Positions 56,872-64,000 of a stretch of 64,000 nt of DNA are shown one piece after another. Where the stretch lies: the NCBI GenBank assembly GCA_030148505.1, contig JASBTI010000009.1:186001-250000 (forward strand). Direction: 5' to 3'. The stretch comes from Rhodanobacter sp. Lineage in GTDB: Bacteria > Pseudomonadota > Gammaproteobacteria > Xanthomonadales > Rhodanobacteraceae. How positions within the stretch are numbered: the first letter of the stretch is position 1; every line of letters begins with the position of its first letter. The notes below the pieces were generated by a model that saw nothing but the letters and a program-made list of their open reading frames with translations, searched no databases and had not been told where the DNA came from. Made by a program: the position numbers and the translations under genes.

Positions 56872-57897
56872 ATGATCGACACCGACATCTTGCCCACGCC
56901 GATATGGCGCGACGAACTGGACGACGAGTACGCCGAGCTCACCGCACGGCTGAAGGATCAGGTGCCATGCCTAGAGTGGTCGTGGCATCTACCCTGGATA
57001 GATGCGATCAATCGCCTGAAGGTACAGCGCGGCGCCATGATCATGGCGCACAGCTATCAGTCGCCGGAGATTTTCCACGGGGTTGCCGATATCACCGGTG
57101 ACTCGCTCGCCCTGGCACAGGCGGCAGTGACGTGCGACGCCGATCTGATTGTGATGTGTGGCGTCCATTTCATGGCTGAAAGTGCAAAAATTCTTGCGCC
57201 GGAAAAGCGGGTGCTGATTCCTGATCTCGACGCCGGTTGCTCGTTGGCCAGCTCGATCACCGCTGCCGACGTGGTTGCTTTGCGCGCCCAGCATCCCGGC
57301 GTGCCGGTGGTCAGTTACGTCAACACCTCAGCCGCAGTTAAAGCCGAATCGGATGCCTGCTGCACTTCCGCCAACGCGGTAGAGGTCGTCGAGGCCATGG
57401 GAACCGATCGGGTGATTTTCCTGCCTGACCGATACCTTGGTGCTTATGTCGCCAGCAAGACCGCAGTGGAGCTTTTGCTGTGGCACGGTCGCTGTGAGGT
57501 GCATGAGAAATTCACCGCACAGCAGGCGCGACATGCACGCGAGCGTTTCGACGCCAAGCTGGTTGCCCATCCGGAGTGCCCGCCCGAGGTTTGGGCCGAA
57601 GCGGATTTCGTGGGCTCCACCACGGCGATGGGACGCTGGTTGGCCAAGGAAAGCCCTTCGCGCGTGGCGCTGATTACCGAGTGTTCGATGGCAGACAACC
57701 TGCGCTCGCAATTTCCACATATCGAGTTCATCAAGCCATGCAACCTGTGTCCCCACATGCAGCAGATCACCTTATCGAAGATCTATGCCTGCTTGCGCGA
57801 CCTGCAACATGAGGTTCACGTCCCTACCGACACCACCACACGGGCAGGCAGGGCACTGACGCGAATGCTGCAGATCGGGAGACAGGAATCCGCGTGA
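56872..57897 (+). CDS. nadA: Quinolinate synthase A
   Basis: 4Fe-4S enzyme that condenses iminoaspartate with dihydroxyacetone phosphate to quinolinate in NAD synthesis. The three cluster cysteines are in 'VMCGVHFMAESAKIL', 'DACCTSANAVEVV' and 'PCNLCPHMQQITL'; 'MAHSYQSPEIFHGVADITGDSLALAQ' is the N-terminal signature. Length 341 aa. It is cotranscribed with ubiT (49 bp upstream) and nadB (overlap at GTGA). Confidence 0.95.
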   Translation: MIDTDILPTPIWRDELDDEYAELTARLKDQVPCLEWSWHLPWIDAINRLKVQRGAMIMAHSYQSPEIFHGVADITGDSLALAQAAVTCDADLIVMCGVHFMAESAKILAPEKRVLIPDLDAGCSLASSITAADVVALRAQHPGVPVVSYVNTSAAVKAESDACCTSANAVEVVEAMGTDRVIFLPDRYLGAYVASKTAVELLLWHGRCEVHEKFTAQQARHARERFDAKLVAHPECPPEVWAEADFVGSTTAMGRWLAKESPSRVALITECSMADNLRSQFPHIEFIKPCNLCPHMQQITLSKIYACLRDLQHEVHVPTDTTTRAGRALTRMLQIGRQESA

Positions 57898-59366
57898 CCC
57901 GTGCAAGAGAGCCTATCGTAGTCGTAGGCGGGGGCATAGCCGGTCTTGCTACCGCACTTTCGCTGGCACCCTGGCCAGTGCGTCTACTATGCCGTACACA
58001 TGACGGGAGCGACACCGCCAGCGTACTCGCCCAGGGTGGCATCGCTGCCGCCATCGATGACGCGGACAGCCCTGCGGCTCATGCGCTCGATACGCTGGCC
58101 GCCGGGGCGCAGCACAATGATCAACTCAGGGTGCATTGGCTCTGCCAACAGGCGCCGGAAGCGATCGATTGGCTGCAGACGCAAGGCGTCGTATTCGATC
58201 GCGATGCCCGGGGGCAGCTTCATCTCGGTCGCGAGGGTGGCCATCAAGTGGCACGGATCGTCCATGTCGGCGGCGATGCCAGCGGCGCCGGCATCATGGC
58301 GGTGCTCCGCCAGCGTGTGCAGCAGGCAACCCATATCCAGTATCGCGGCGACGTCGAGGTTGACGCGCTGCTGCTCCGCGGTTCAACCGTCGAAGGCGTG
58401 CGGATTCGCGACCGTCGTGAGCGAGCGCATGAGATAGGCGCCTCAGCCGTGGTGCTTGCCACGGGCGGTATAGGTGCCCTGTTTGCCCGCACCAGCAATC
58501 CCCCCGGAGCGGATGGCAATGGCCTTGCCTTGGGCTTGTGTGCCGGCGCGCAGATACGCGATATCGAGTTCGTGCAGTTCCACCCTACCGCGCTTTGCGT
58601 GGCCGAATCGGGTTGCCTGCCGCTGATTACCGAGGCCTTGCGCGGTGCCGGTGCGCGTTTGCAGGACCACTCGGGGCGACCGCTCATGACCGGACTGCAT
58701 CCGCAGGAAGACCTCGCTCCGCGAGACATCGTGGCGCGCCAGGTCTGGGATGCCCACCGCCGCGAAGGCGCTGCGTGGCTGGACGCTCGTGAGCTGAAGC
58801 GGGGGTGGGAGCGTTACTTTCCCACCGTCATGGCAGCCTGTCTTGCCCACGGCATTGATCCGAGGACTCAGCGTATGCCGGTGACCGCAGCGAGCCATTT
58901 CCATATGGGAGGGCTTGCCGTTGATCTCGATGGCCAGACCAGTGTGAACGGCCTGTATGCGGTCGGCGAGGTAGCGTGCAATGGCGTGCATGGGGCCAAC
59001 CGGCTGGCCAGCAACTCGTTGCTGGAAGGTGTGCTATGTGGTCGCCGACTTGGCGTACTGCTTGCCGACAGGGGGGCGCAGAACATGACACCGAAGACAG
59101 GCGGCGGTCGCTATCGATGGGTCACGCGTGGCAACAGCTTGCCAGCGGAGCTGATGGCCGACCTACGAAGCACGCTATGGCGCGCAGCAGGTCCTGTACG
59201 TGACGCCGCTGGTCTGCAACAGGCGTCGCAGGCCTGTGCCCAGTGGGCTGAGCAGGGCTGGCAGGCACGACTGGCCAGCGACCTTCTTGCGGCAGCCCGA
59301 TCCCGAGCTCACAGCCTGGGGTCCCACTATCGTGCCGACGCCTTGATCGGGGGCGAGTTCCGCTGA
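57894..59366 (+). CDS. nadB: L-aspartate oxidase
   Basis: FAD enzyme that oxidises aspartate to iminoaspartate for NadA. It has the FAD motif 'VVGGGIAGLATALSL', 'TASVLAQGGIAAAID', 'VLATGGIGALFARTSNPPGADGNGLALGLCAGA', 'EFVQFHPTAL' and 'GLYAVGEVACNGVHGANRLASNSLLEG'. NadB can use fumarate as well as oxygen as electron acceptor, so it works under anoxia, which suits its place here. It starts with GTG overlapping the nadA stop. 490 aa. Confidence 0.95.
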   Translation: MTRAREPIVVVGGGIAGLATALSLAPWPVRLLCRTHDGSDTASVLAQGGIAAAIDDADSPAAHALDTLAAGAQHNDQLRVHWLCQQAPEAIDWLQTQGVVFDRDARGQLHLGREGGHQVARIVHVGGDASGAGIMAVLRQRVQQATHIQYRGDVEVDALLLRGSTVEGVRIRDRRERAHEIGASAVVLATGGIGALFARTSNPPGADGNGLALGLCAGAQIRDIEFVQFHPTALCVAESGCLPLITEALRGAGARLQDHSGRPLMTGLHPQEDLAPRDIVARQVWDAHRREGAAWLDARELKRGWERYFPTVMAACLAHGIDPRTQRMPVTAASHFHMGGLAVDLDGQTSVNGLYAVGEVACNGVHGANRLASNSLLEGVLCGRRLGVLLADRGAQNMTPKTGGGRYRWVTRGNSLPAELMADLRSTLWRAAGPVRDAAGLQQASQACAQWAEQGWQARLASDLLAAARSRAHSLGSHYRADALIGGEFR

Positions 59367-59534
59367 CGACCCGAAAGGCCAGATGCCCTGCTCGGGCATG
59401 CAGATCGCTGCGCATCCCTCCCCCCGAAAGAAGGGAATTGTCGCCTGCAGGCAAGCGATCTTCTAGGCGCCGAAGGGAGTGGGTATTTGTCCCGGCACAA
59501 GGCTAAACACACGACTGGGAATGTTGAGTGGATA

Positions 59535-59548
59535 TTGACCCGTGTCAG
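59535..59548 (+). promoter_or_regulatory. FNR-type box upstream of fabA-fabB
   Basis: TTGAC-CCGT-GTCAG, the same flavour as the hemN and ubiT boxes. CAGACT (59571-59576) lies at the class II -10 position, the identical hexamer at the identical distance seen at hemN. The predicted start near 59583 leaves a 21-nt leader before the fabA ATG. Confidence 0.65.
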
Positions 59549-59603
59549 GGCACGCGATGCCAAAGCCCGGCAGACTGCCCACGTCTTCATTGCATGGCCC
59601 ACC

Positions 59604-60119
59604 ATGAACCGACCCTCTGCGTACACTTATGACCAACTGCTCTCCTGCGCTCGCGGTGAGCTCTTCGGTCCCGGCAATGCCCGACTTCCGTCCCCGCCGA
59701 TGTTGATGTTCGATCGAATCACCCACATTGACGATAGCGGTGGCGCTTTCGGCAAGGGTGTGTTGCGTGCCGAGCTGGATATCCATCCCGATCTGTGGTT
59801 TTTCGGTTGCCATTTTGCTGGCGATCCGGTGATGCCCGGCTGCCTGGGGTTGGATGCCATGTGGCAGCTCAGCGGGTTCTTTCTGCCGTGGCTGGGCGAG
59901 CCGGGTCGTGGGCGTGCGCTAGGCGTACGCCAAGTGAAGTTTTCCGGCCAGGTGTTGCCCAGCGCCAGGCTGGTTCGCTATGAAATTGACATTCGCCGTG
60001 TGATGCGCGGCAAATTGGCCTTGGTCATCGCCAACGGCAACACGTTTGTCGACGATCGCCTGATCTACGTGGCTGAAGACATGCGTGTAGGTTTGTTTCA
60101 GTCTACCGAGGGCTTTTGA
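59604..60119 (+). CDS. fabA: 3-Hydroxydecanoyl-ACP dehydratase/isomerase
   Basis: Dehydrates 3-hydroxydecanoyl-ACP and isomerises the product to cis-3-decenoyl-ACP, the entry to O2-independent unsaturated fatty acid synthesis. The active-site His is in '[14 protein letters not shown]' and the Asp in '[10 protein letters not shown]'. At 171 residues it is collinear with E. coli FabA from '[16 protein letters not shown]' on, which fixes the ATG at 59604; the frame is open upstream to 59487. fabB begins 1 bp after its stop. Confidence 0.96.
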   Translation: MNRPSAYTYDQLLSCARGELFGPGNARLPSPPMLMFDRITHIDDSGGAFGKGVLRAELDIHPDLWFFGCHFAGDPVMPGCLGLDAMWQLSGFFLPWLGEPGRGRALGVRQVKFSGQVLPSARLVRYEIDIRRVMRGKLALVIANGNTFVDDRLIYVAEDMRVGLFQSTEGF

Positions 60120-60120
60120 G

Positions 60121-61329
60121 ATGCGTCGTGTGGTCATTACCGGCATGGGCATCGTGTCTTGTCTGGGCAATTTCTTGGACAGCGTGTCAGAGGCGTTGCG
60201 CGAGCTGCGCAGTGGTATCTCGCTGGTGCCCGAATACGCCGTGCGTGGTCTGCGCAGCCACGTTGCCGGTGTGCCGACGATCGACCTGAATGCGAGTATC
60301 GACCGCAAGCTGAAGCGCTTCATGGGCGACGCGGCAGCGTACGCCTATGTGGCGATGCGTGAGGCGATTGCCGATGCCGGGTTGTCGATCGAGCAGGTAT
60401 GCCATCCACGCAGCGGCGTGATCGCAGGCTCCGGCGGCGGCTCGGCGCGTTGGCAGATCGAGACGGCCGATCTGCTGCGCGAAAAGGGCGTGCGCAAGGT
60501 GGGGCCTTACATGGTGCCGCGCACGATGTGCTCCACGGTGTCGGCCGCGCTGGCTACGGGGTTCGGCATTCGCGGACTGAGTTATTCGATCTCCGCAGCT
60601 TGCGCTACCTCGGCACATTGCATCGGTGCCGCCGCTGACATGATTCGACATGGCTTGCAGGATGTGATGTTTGCTGGCGGGGGAGAAGAAGAGCATTGGG
60701 GCATGACGGCCGAGTTCGATGCGATGGGTGCGCTCTCCAGCAACCATAACCAAACCCCCGCCACTGCATCGCGGCCCTACGACACCACTCGCGATGGTTT
60801 CGTGATTGCCGCGGGCGGAGGCATGCTGGTGCTGGAAGAATACGAACATGCGAGAGCACGGGGCGCGCACATTCATGCGGAACTGGTCGGCTATGGCGTA
60901 ACTTCCGATGGCGCCGACATGGTGGCACCGTCGGGCGAAGGTGCGGTGCGATGCATGCAGATGGCGCTGCGCCACCTGAGCGTGCCGATCGACTACCTCA
61001 ATACCCATGGCACTGCCACCCCGGTGGGCGACATTGTCGAGTTGCAGGCGGCGCGAGAGGTGTTTGGTGACAAGGTACCGCCGCTGTCCTCGACCAAGGC
61101 GCTGACCGGCCATTCGCTCGGCGCCGCCAGCGTGCACGAGGCGATCTACAGCCTGCTTATGCTGCGTGACGGTTTCATGGCTGGCTCGGCCCATATCACC
61201 GAACTCGATCCGCGGGCCGCAGGTTTTCCGGTTCTTCGCGAGACCCGCGCGGTGAGATTGAGCACGGTGATGTCCAACAGCTTCGGCTTTGGTGGCACCA
61301 ACGGCAGTCTGGTGTTCGCACGGGTGTAA
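60121..61329 (+). CDS. fabB: 3-Oxoacyl-ACP synthase I
   Basis: Elongating condensing enzyme that extends the cis-3-decenoyl-ACP made by FabA. It has the Cys-His-His triad in '[16 protein letters not shown]', '[11 protein letters not shown]' and '[19 protein letters not shown]', plus the C-terminal '[14 protein letters not shown]'. 402 residues. It is translationally coupled to fabA, the classic fabAB pair. Confidence 0.96.
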   Translation: MRRVVITGMGIVSCLGNFLDSVSEALRELRSGISLVPEYAVRGLRSHVAGVPTIDLNASIDRKLKRFMGDAAAYAYVAMREAIADAGLSIEQVCHPRSGVIAGSGGGSARWQIETADLLREKGVRKVGPYMVPRTMCSTVSAALATGFGIRGLSYSISAACATSAHCIGAAADMIRHGLQDVMFAGGGEEEHWGMTAEFDAMGALSSNHNQTPATASRPYDTTRDGFVIAAGGGMLVLEEYEHARARGAHIHAELVGYGVTSDGADMVAPSGEGAVRCMQMALRHLSVPIDYLNTHGTATPVGDIVELQAAREVFGDKVPPLSSTKALTGHSLGAASVHEAIYSLLMLRDGFMAGSAHITELDPRAAGFPVLRETRAVRLSTVMSNSFGFGGTNGSLVFARV

Positions 61330-61444
61330 TGGCTGTGGAGGGAACCCCGCCCGCAGTCGCGTGCAACTGAACATGGGACATATCGGGCAAAGATCCATCG
61401 CGCCAGGCGAACTCTCTTCCTACTTCCAACGAGATCGAATTTTG

Positions 61445-62101
61445 ATGTCAGTCACGCTAGCAAGTCCTATTACCCGACAGTCGCGCGGCGAGGAAGTTGC
61501 CAACAGCATCAGTCACGGATTGGGTCTGTTGCTGGCGATTGCCGGTCTACCCATGTTGGTCCTTCGTGCCGAGCATGTCGGCGGTGTGTCGGACGTGGTC
61601 GGGGCAGCGATCTTCGGCAGCACCGCGATCCTGCTGTATCTGACATCCACGTTGTACCACGCCATGGCGCACCCGCAGCTCAAGGCAGTGCTCCGGGTGC
61701 TGGATCATGCGGCCATCTACTTGCTGATCGCGGGCACCTATACGCCGATTACCCTCGGTGTGCTGCGCGGCGGCGTAGGCTGGACCATGCTGGGCGTGAT
61801 CTGGAGTCTGGCGTTGGCGGGATTGTTGTTCAAGACGATGGTCGGCATGCGGTTTCCACGGGTGTCCACCTTTTTCTACGTCGGCATGGGCTGGGTCGCG
61901 TTGTTGGCGATACGGCCACTATGGTTGCATATGGCGACCGGAGGCCTGATCTGGTTGTTGGCCGGTGGTTTGGCCTACAGCCTGGGGGTGGTGTTTTTCG
62001 TGCTGGATGAAAAGCTGCGCTACAGTCATTTCATCTGGCATCTGTTCGTGCTTGCCGGTACCACCTGTCACTTCTTCGCCGTGTTGCTCTACGCGTTCTG
62101 A
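61445..62101 (+). CDS. Haemolysin III / TrhA family membrane protein
   Basis: 218-residue protein with seven hydrophobic helices of the PAQR/HlyIII family. The conserved polar residues occur in 'NSISHGLGLLLAIAG', 'STLYHAMAHPQLKAVLRVLDHAAIYLLIAGTYTPI' and 'SHFIWHLFVLAGTTCHFF', which probably form a metal site. The E. coli homologue TrhA has been linked to membrane lipid homeostasis, and a link to unsaturated fatty acids would suit its place after fabAB (115 bp). The ATG at 61445 is the last start before the conserved region; the frame is open upstream into fabB. Confidence 0.86.
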   Translation: MSVTLASPITRQSRGEEVANSISHGLGLLLAIAGLPMLVLRAEHVGGVSDVVGAAIFGSTAILLYLTSTLYHAMAHPQLKAVLRVLDHAAIYLLIAGTYTPITLGVLRGGVGWTMLGVIWSLALAGLLFKTMVGMRFPRVSTFFYVGMGWVALLAIRPLWLHMATGGLIWLLAGGLAYSLGVVFFVLDEKLRYSHFIWHLFVLAGTTCHFFAVLLYAF

Positions 62102-62133
62102 GGCGGCGCTGGTACGCAGTCCACGGGGCCCGT

Positions 62134-63018
62134 TTAGCCGCCCACGCCGCTCAGCGCCATGCCTGGCCCTCCATGCCAGTAGCCGTTGCGTGCGCCGATC
62201 GGTGACGGTATATCCGGGGTGCGGCGAGCACGGTCGAAATGCGCCACGATGTCGGCCATCCCCTCGACTTGCGGATACAGCCGCAGTATGTCGACGCCGA
62301 GTTCTCGCAGCGTGGGTAGCTCCGGGCCGAGGTCGGTGATTTCCTCGCCCTGAATCTGGATGCCGTTGATGCGCAGAAAAGGTTGGCCTTCGCGCGTAGA
62401 CAGTGGCATGCCATCGGGGTATTCGATGCAGTGGAATTCGCATTGGTCCTTGCCCACGTCCAGGGCGCGGGCGGTAAAGCAACGTGCCGAGTAGGCCAGC
62501 GGCAACCGGCCAAAAGCGATCACCTCGAGTTCGGGCATGCTGAGGCCCTCGGCGAGCACTGCCGCGCGCAGTTCGCGAAGCAGCGTTTCACCCTGCTCGA
62601 CACCGGGCACCCAGCGGTGCAGGCCATCGCTCATCAGCAGGGCCAGGGCATGATGGTTGTAGACGTTCAGCGACGGCCCACCGACGAACGGCAGCTTGCG
62701 CTCGCGGCACAGTTGCACGGCCGACAGGTCGTTCGCCTCAATCCATCCAGTGCCCTCCCCGATGAGTCTTTTCAGCGCTCCCAGCTCGGACTCGGCCTCG
62801 ATCAGCGCCAGCGACGAGAGCACCAGCTGCTTGCCGCTGGCGCGCAGCTCCTCGGCCAGCGCGATCCAGTCGCGGGTACTTAGCTCACGCCGTTTGCTGC
62901 AAACGGTCTCGCCAAGATAGATGATGTCGACGGGCCAGCTTGCCGCTTCCCGATAGAACGCCATTGTGCTTTCGCGGGGCCAGAAGTACTGCAGCGGACC
63001 AAGACTCAGTTTCATCAT
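62134..63018 (-). CDS. ubiV: O2-independent ubiquinone biosynthesis protein UbiV (U32 family)
   Basis: Partner of UbiU in hydroxylating the ubiquinone ring without oxygen. It is collinear with E. coli UbiV from 'MKLSLGPLQYFWPRES' on. The four cluster cysteines are in 'YLGETVCSKRRE' and 'YSARCFTARALDVGKDQCEFHCIEYPDG'; 'NGYWHGGPG' is the family C-terminus. Starts at 63018 (MMKLS) or 63015 both fit, and 63042 is also in frame. It lies 28 bp after ubiU and is convergent with the haemolysin-III gene. Confidence 0.93.
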   Translation of the reverse strand: MMKLSLGPLQYFWPRESTMAFYREAASWPVDIIYLGETVCSKRRELSTRDWIALAEELRASGKQLVLSSLALIEAESELGALKRLIGEGTGWIEANDLSAVQLCRERKLPFVGGPSLNVYNHHALALLMSDGLHRWVPGVEQGETLLRELRAAVLAEGLSMPELEVIAFGRLPLAYSARCFTARALDVGKDQCEFHCIEYPDGMPLSTREGQPFLRINGIQIQGEEITDLGPELPTLRELGVDILRLYPQVEGMADIVAHFDRARRTPDIPSPIGARNGYWHGGPGMALSGVGG

Positions 63019-63046
63019 GTCGTTCGTGTTTACCGGGCTCATCGGT

Positions 63047-64000
63047 TCAATGCCAGCGGCGGTGGTAGGGGCCGAGCGTGGTCTGGTGGCCTTCCGCGTG
63101 TGTCGACAGCGCGCGCTGCCAGTCCGCTTGCGGATGCCACTGCTGGGGCGAGGCCTGGTAGCGATCCAGCGCCTCACGCCAGGTACGGGTCACCGATCTG
63201 ACATACGCCACGCCGCGCTGACGGCCCTCGATCTTCAGCGCCGCTACACCGGCCTGCGCCAGCTTGGGCAGAAGCTCCAGCGTATTGAGGCTGGTCGGCT
63301 CCTCCAGGGCATGAAAGATCTCGGCACCGACGTCGAAGCGACCCTTGCATACGGTCGGGTATCCGGCGGGCTCTTGAGGTTCGAAGTGGTCGATCAGCAC
63401 ATCGTTGAGGCGAACGCTGCGGGTGCCGTCGCCGTGCTCTTCCCAGCGCACGAATTTTGCCGGCGAGCACACGCCATGGCGATTCGGCGAGGCGCCGGTG
63501 ACATAGCTGGAGAGCTGACAACGGCCTTCGACCATGATGCACAGACTGCCGAACGCGAACACTTCCAGCGGCACGGGCGATTTCTCACACAGGCGCTCCA
63601 CCTGTTGCAGTGACAATACCCGAGGTAGCACCGCGCGACTGATCCCGAAACGCTCATGCATATAACGCAGCGCCGGCGCTGTGGTCGCGGAACCCTGTAC
63701 CGACAAATGGCGCGCCAGCGCGGGATAGGTGCGGGTGGCATAGTCGAGCACGGCCATCTCGGCGGCGATGATCGCGTCACAACCGAACTCGGCTGCCTTG
63801 TCGACTGCCGCGTACCACTGTGCCATCCGGGCGCTGTCCGGATACGTGTTCAACGCCAGATAGACCTTGCGTCCGCGGGCATGAGCATAGGCGATGCCCG
63901 CGTGCAGTTCGGCGTCGCTGAAGTTGAGCCCAGGAAATGCCCGTGCATTGGTCTGATCGCGTAAACCCGCGTAGACCGAGTCGGCACCGGCGTCGACCGC
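63047..64000 (-). CDS. ubiU: O2-independent ubiquinone biosynthesis protein UbiU (U32 family, N-terminus cut)
   Basis: First gene of the ubiU-ubiV pair. The frame is open to the right edge and begins mid-protein at 'AVDAGADSVYAGLRDQTNARAF', which aligns with about residue 16 of E. coli UbiU, so only some 15-20 residues are missing. The cluster cysteines are in 'GSLCIMVEGRC', 'HGVCSPAKF' and 'PTVCKGRF', and the protein ends 'GHQTTLGPYHRRWH' as in UbiU. Its promoter is outside the window. Confidence 0.93.
   Translation of the reverse strand, partial: AVDAGADSVYAGLRDQTNARAFPGLNFSDAELHAGIAYAHARGRKVYLALNTYPDSARMAQWYAAVDKAAEFGCDAIIAAEMAVLDYATRTYPALARHLSVQGSATTAPALRYMHERFGISRAVLPRVLSLQQVERLCEKSPVPLEVFAFGSLCIMVEGRCQLSSYVTGASPNRHGVCSPAKFVRWEEHGDGTRSVRLNDVLIDHFEPQEPAGYPTVCKGRFDVGAEIFHALEEPTSLNTLELLPKLAQAGVAALKIEGRQRGVAYVRSVTRTWREALDRYQASPQQWHPQADWQRALSTHAEGHQTTLGPYHRRWH

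Overview
The window is about 64 kb of high-GC bacterial chromosome. It is gene-dense, with many ATGA start/stop overlaps and no rRNA, tRNA, CRISPR array, transposase or phage gene that I could see. Several features point to a gammaproteobacterium of the Xanthomonadales: the xps-type order of the type II secretion genes (H-I-J-K-L-M-N-D), a tryptophanyl-tRNA synthetase with a C-terminal extension, GTAG-headed REP palindromes and the CCCTCTCCCC repeat family. Copper nitrite reductase and quinol NO reductase make a denitrifying Rhodanobacter-like member (Rhodanobacteraceae) the best guess. This is inferred from gene content; no database search was possible.

Layout. 1-7.7 kb: distal half of a type II secretion operon (gspH to gspD). 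7.7-8.8 kb: rpoH, preceded by a perfect CIRCE operator. 8.8-11.5 kb (minus strand): envC and a carboxy-terminal processing protease. 11.8-17.8 kb: glutamate synthase gltB-gltD. 17.9-22.6 kb: an SpmA/SpmB-like membrane protein, a two-domain methylglyoxal synthase, an NRDE protein and a LigB-type DNA ligase. 22.6-27.3 kb (minus): housekeeping and hypothetical genes ending with hutD-dinG. 27.5-30.4 kb: a GAF-GGDEF-EAL protein. 30.6-46.8 kb: an amino-acid and peptide utilisation region with arginase, trpS, a 2-oxoacid dehydrogenase operon, tryptophan dioxygenase, two POT-family transporters and a MarR-controlled tyrosine/homogentisate pathway (hpd, hmgA, fahA).

46.8-64 kb is the most interesting part, an island of low-oxygen physiology. 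It holds hemN (O2-independent haem synthesis), two FNR paralogues that keep all four Fe-S cysteines, nnrS, a nirK fused to cytochrome c, norZ, a chorismate mutase-UbiT fusion, nadA-nadB, fabA-fabB (O2-independent unsaturated fatty acid synthesis), a haemolysin-III family gene, and ubiV-ubiU (O2-independent ubiquinone synthesis). Six promoters in this stretch carry FNR-type 14-bp palindromes in two flavours: nTGATCCA(g/t)ATCAn before nnrS, nirK and norZ, and TTGAC-N4-GTCA(A/G) before hemN, ubiT and fabA. In five of the six a NANNNT -10-like hexamer starts exactly 29.5 bp downstream of the palindrome centre, which is the class II FNR geometry. My reading is a compact regulon that switches haem, quinone, NAD and unsaturated lipid synthesis to oxygen-independent routes while turning on nitrite and NO respiration.
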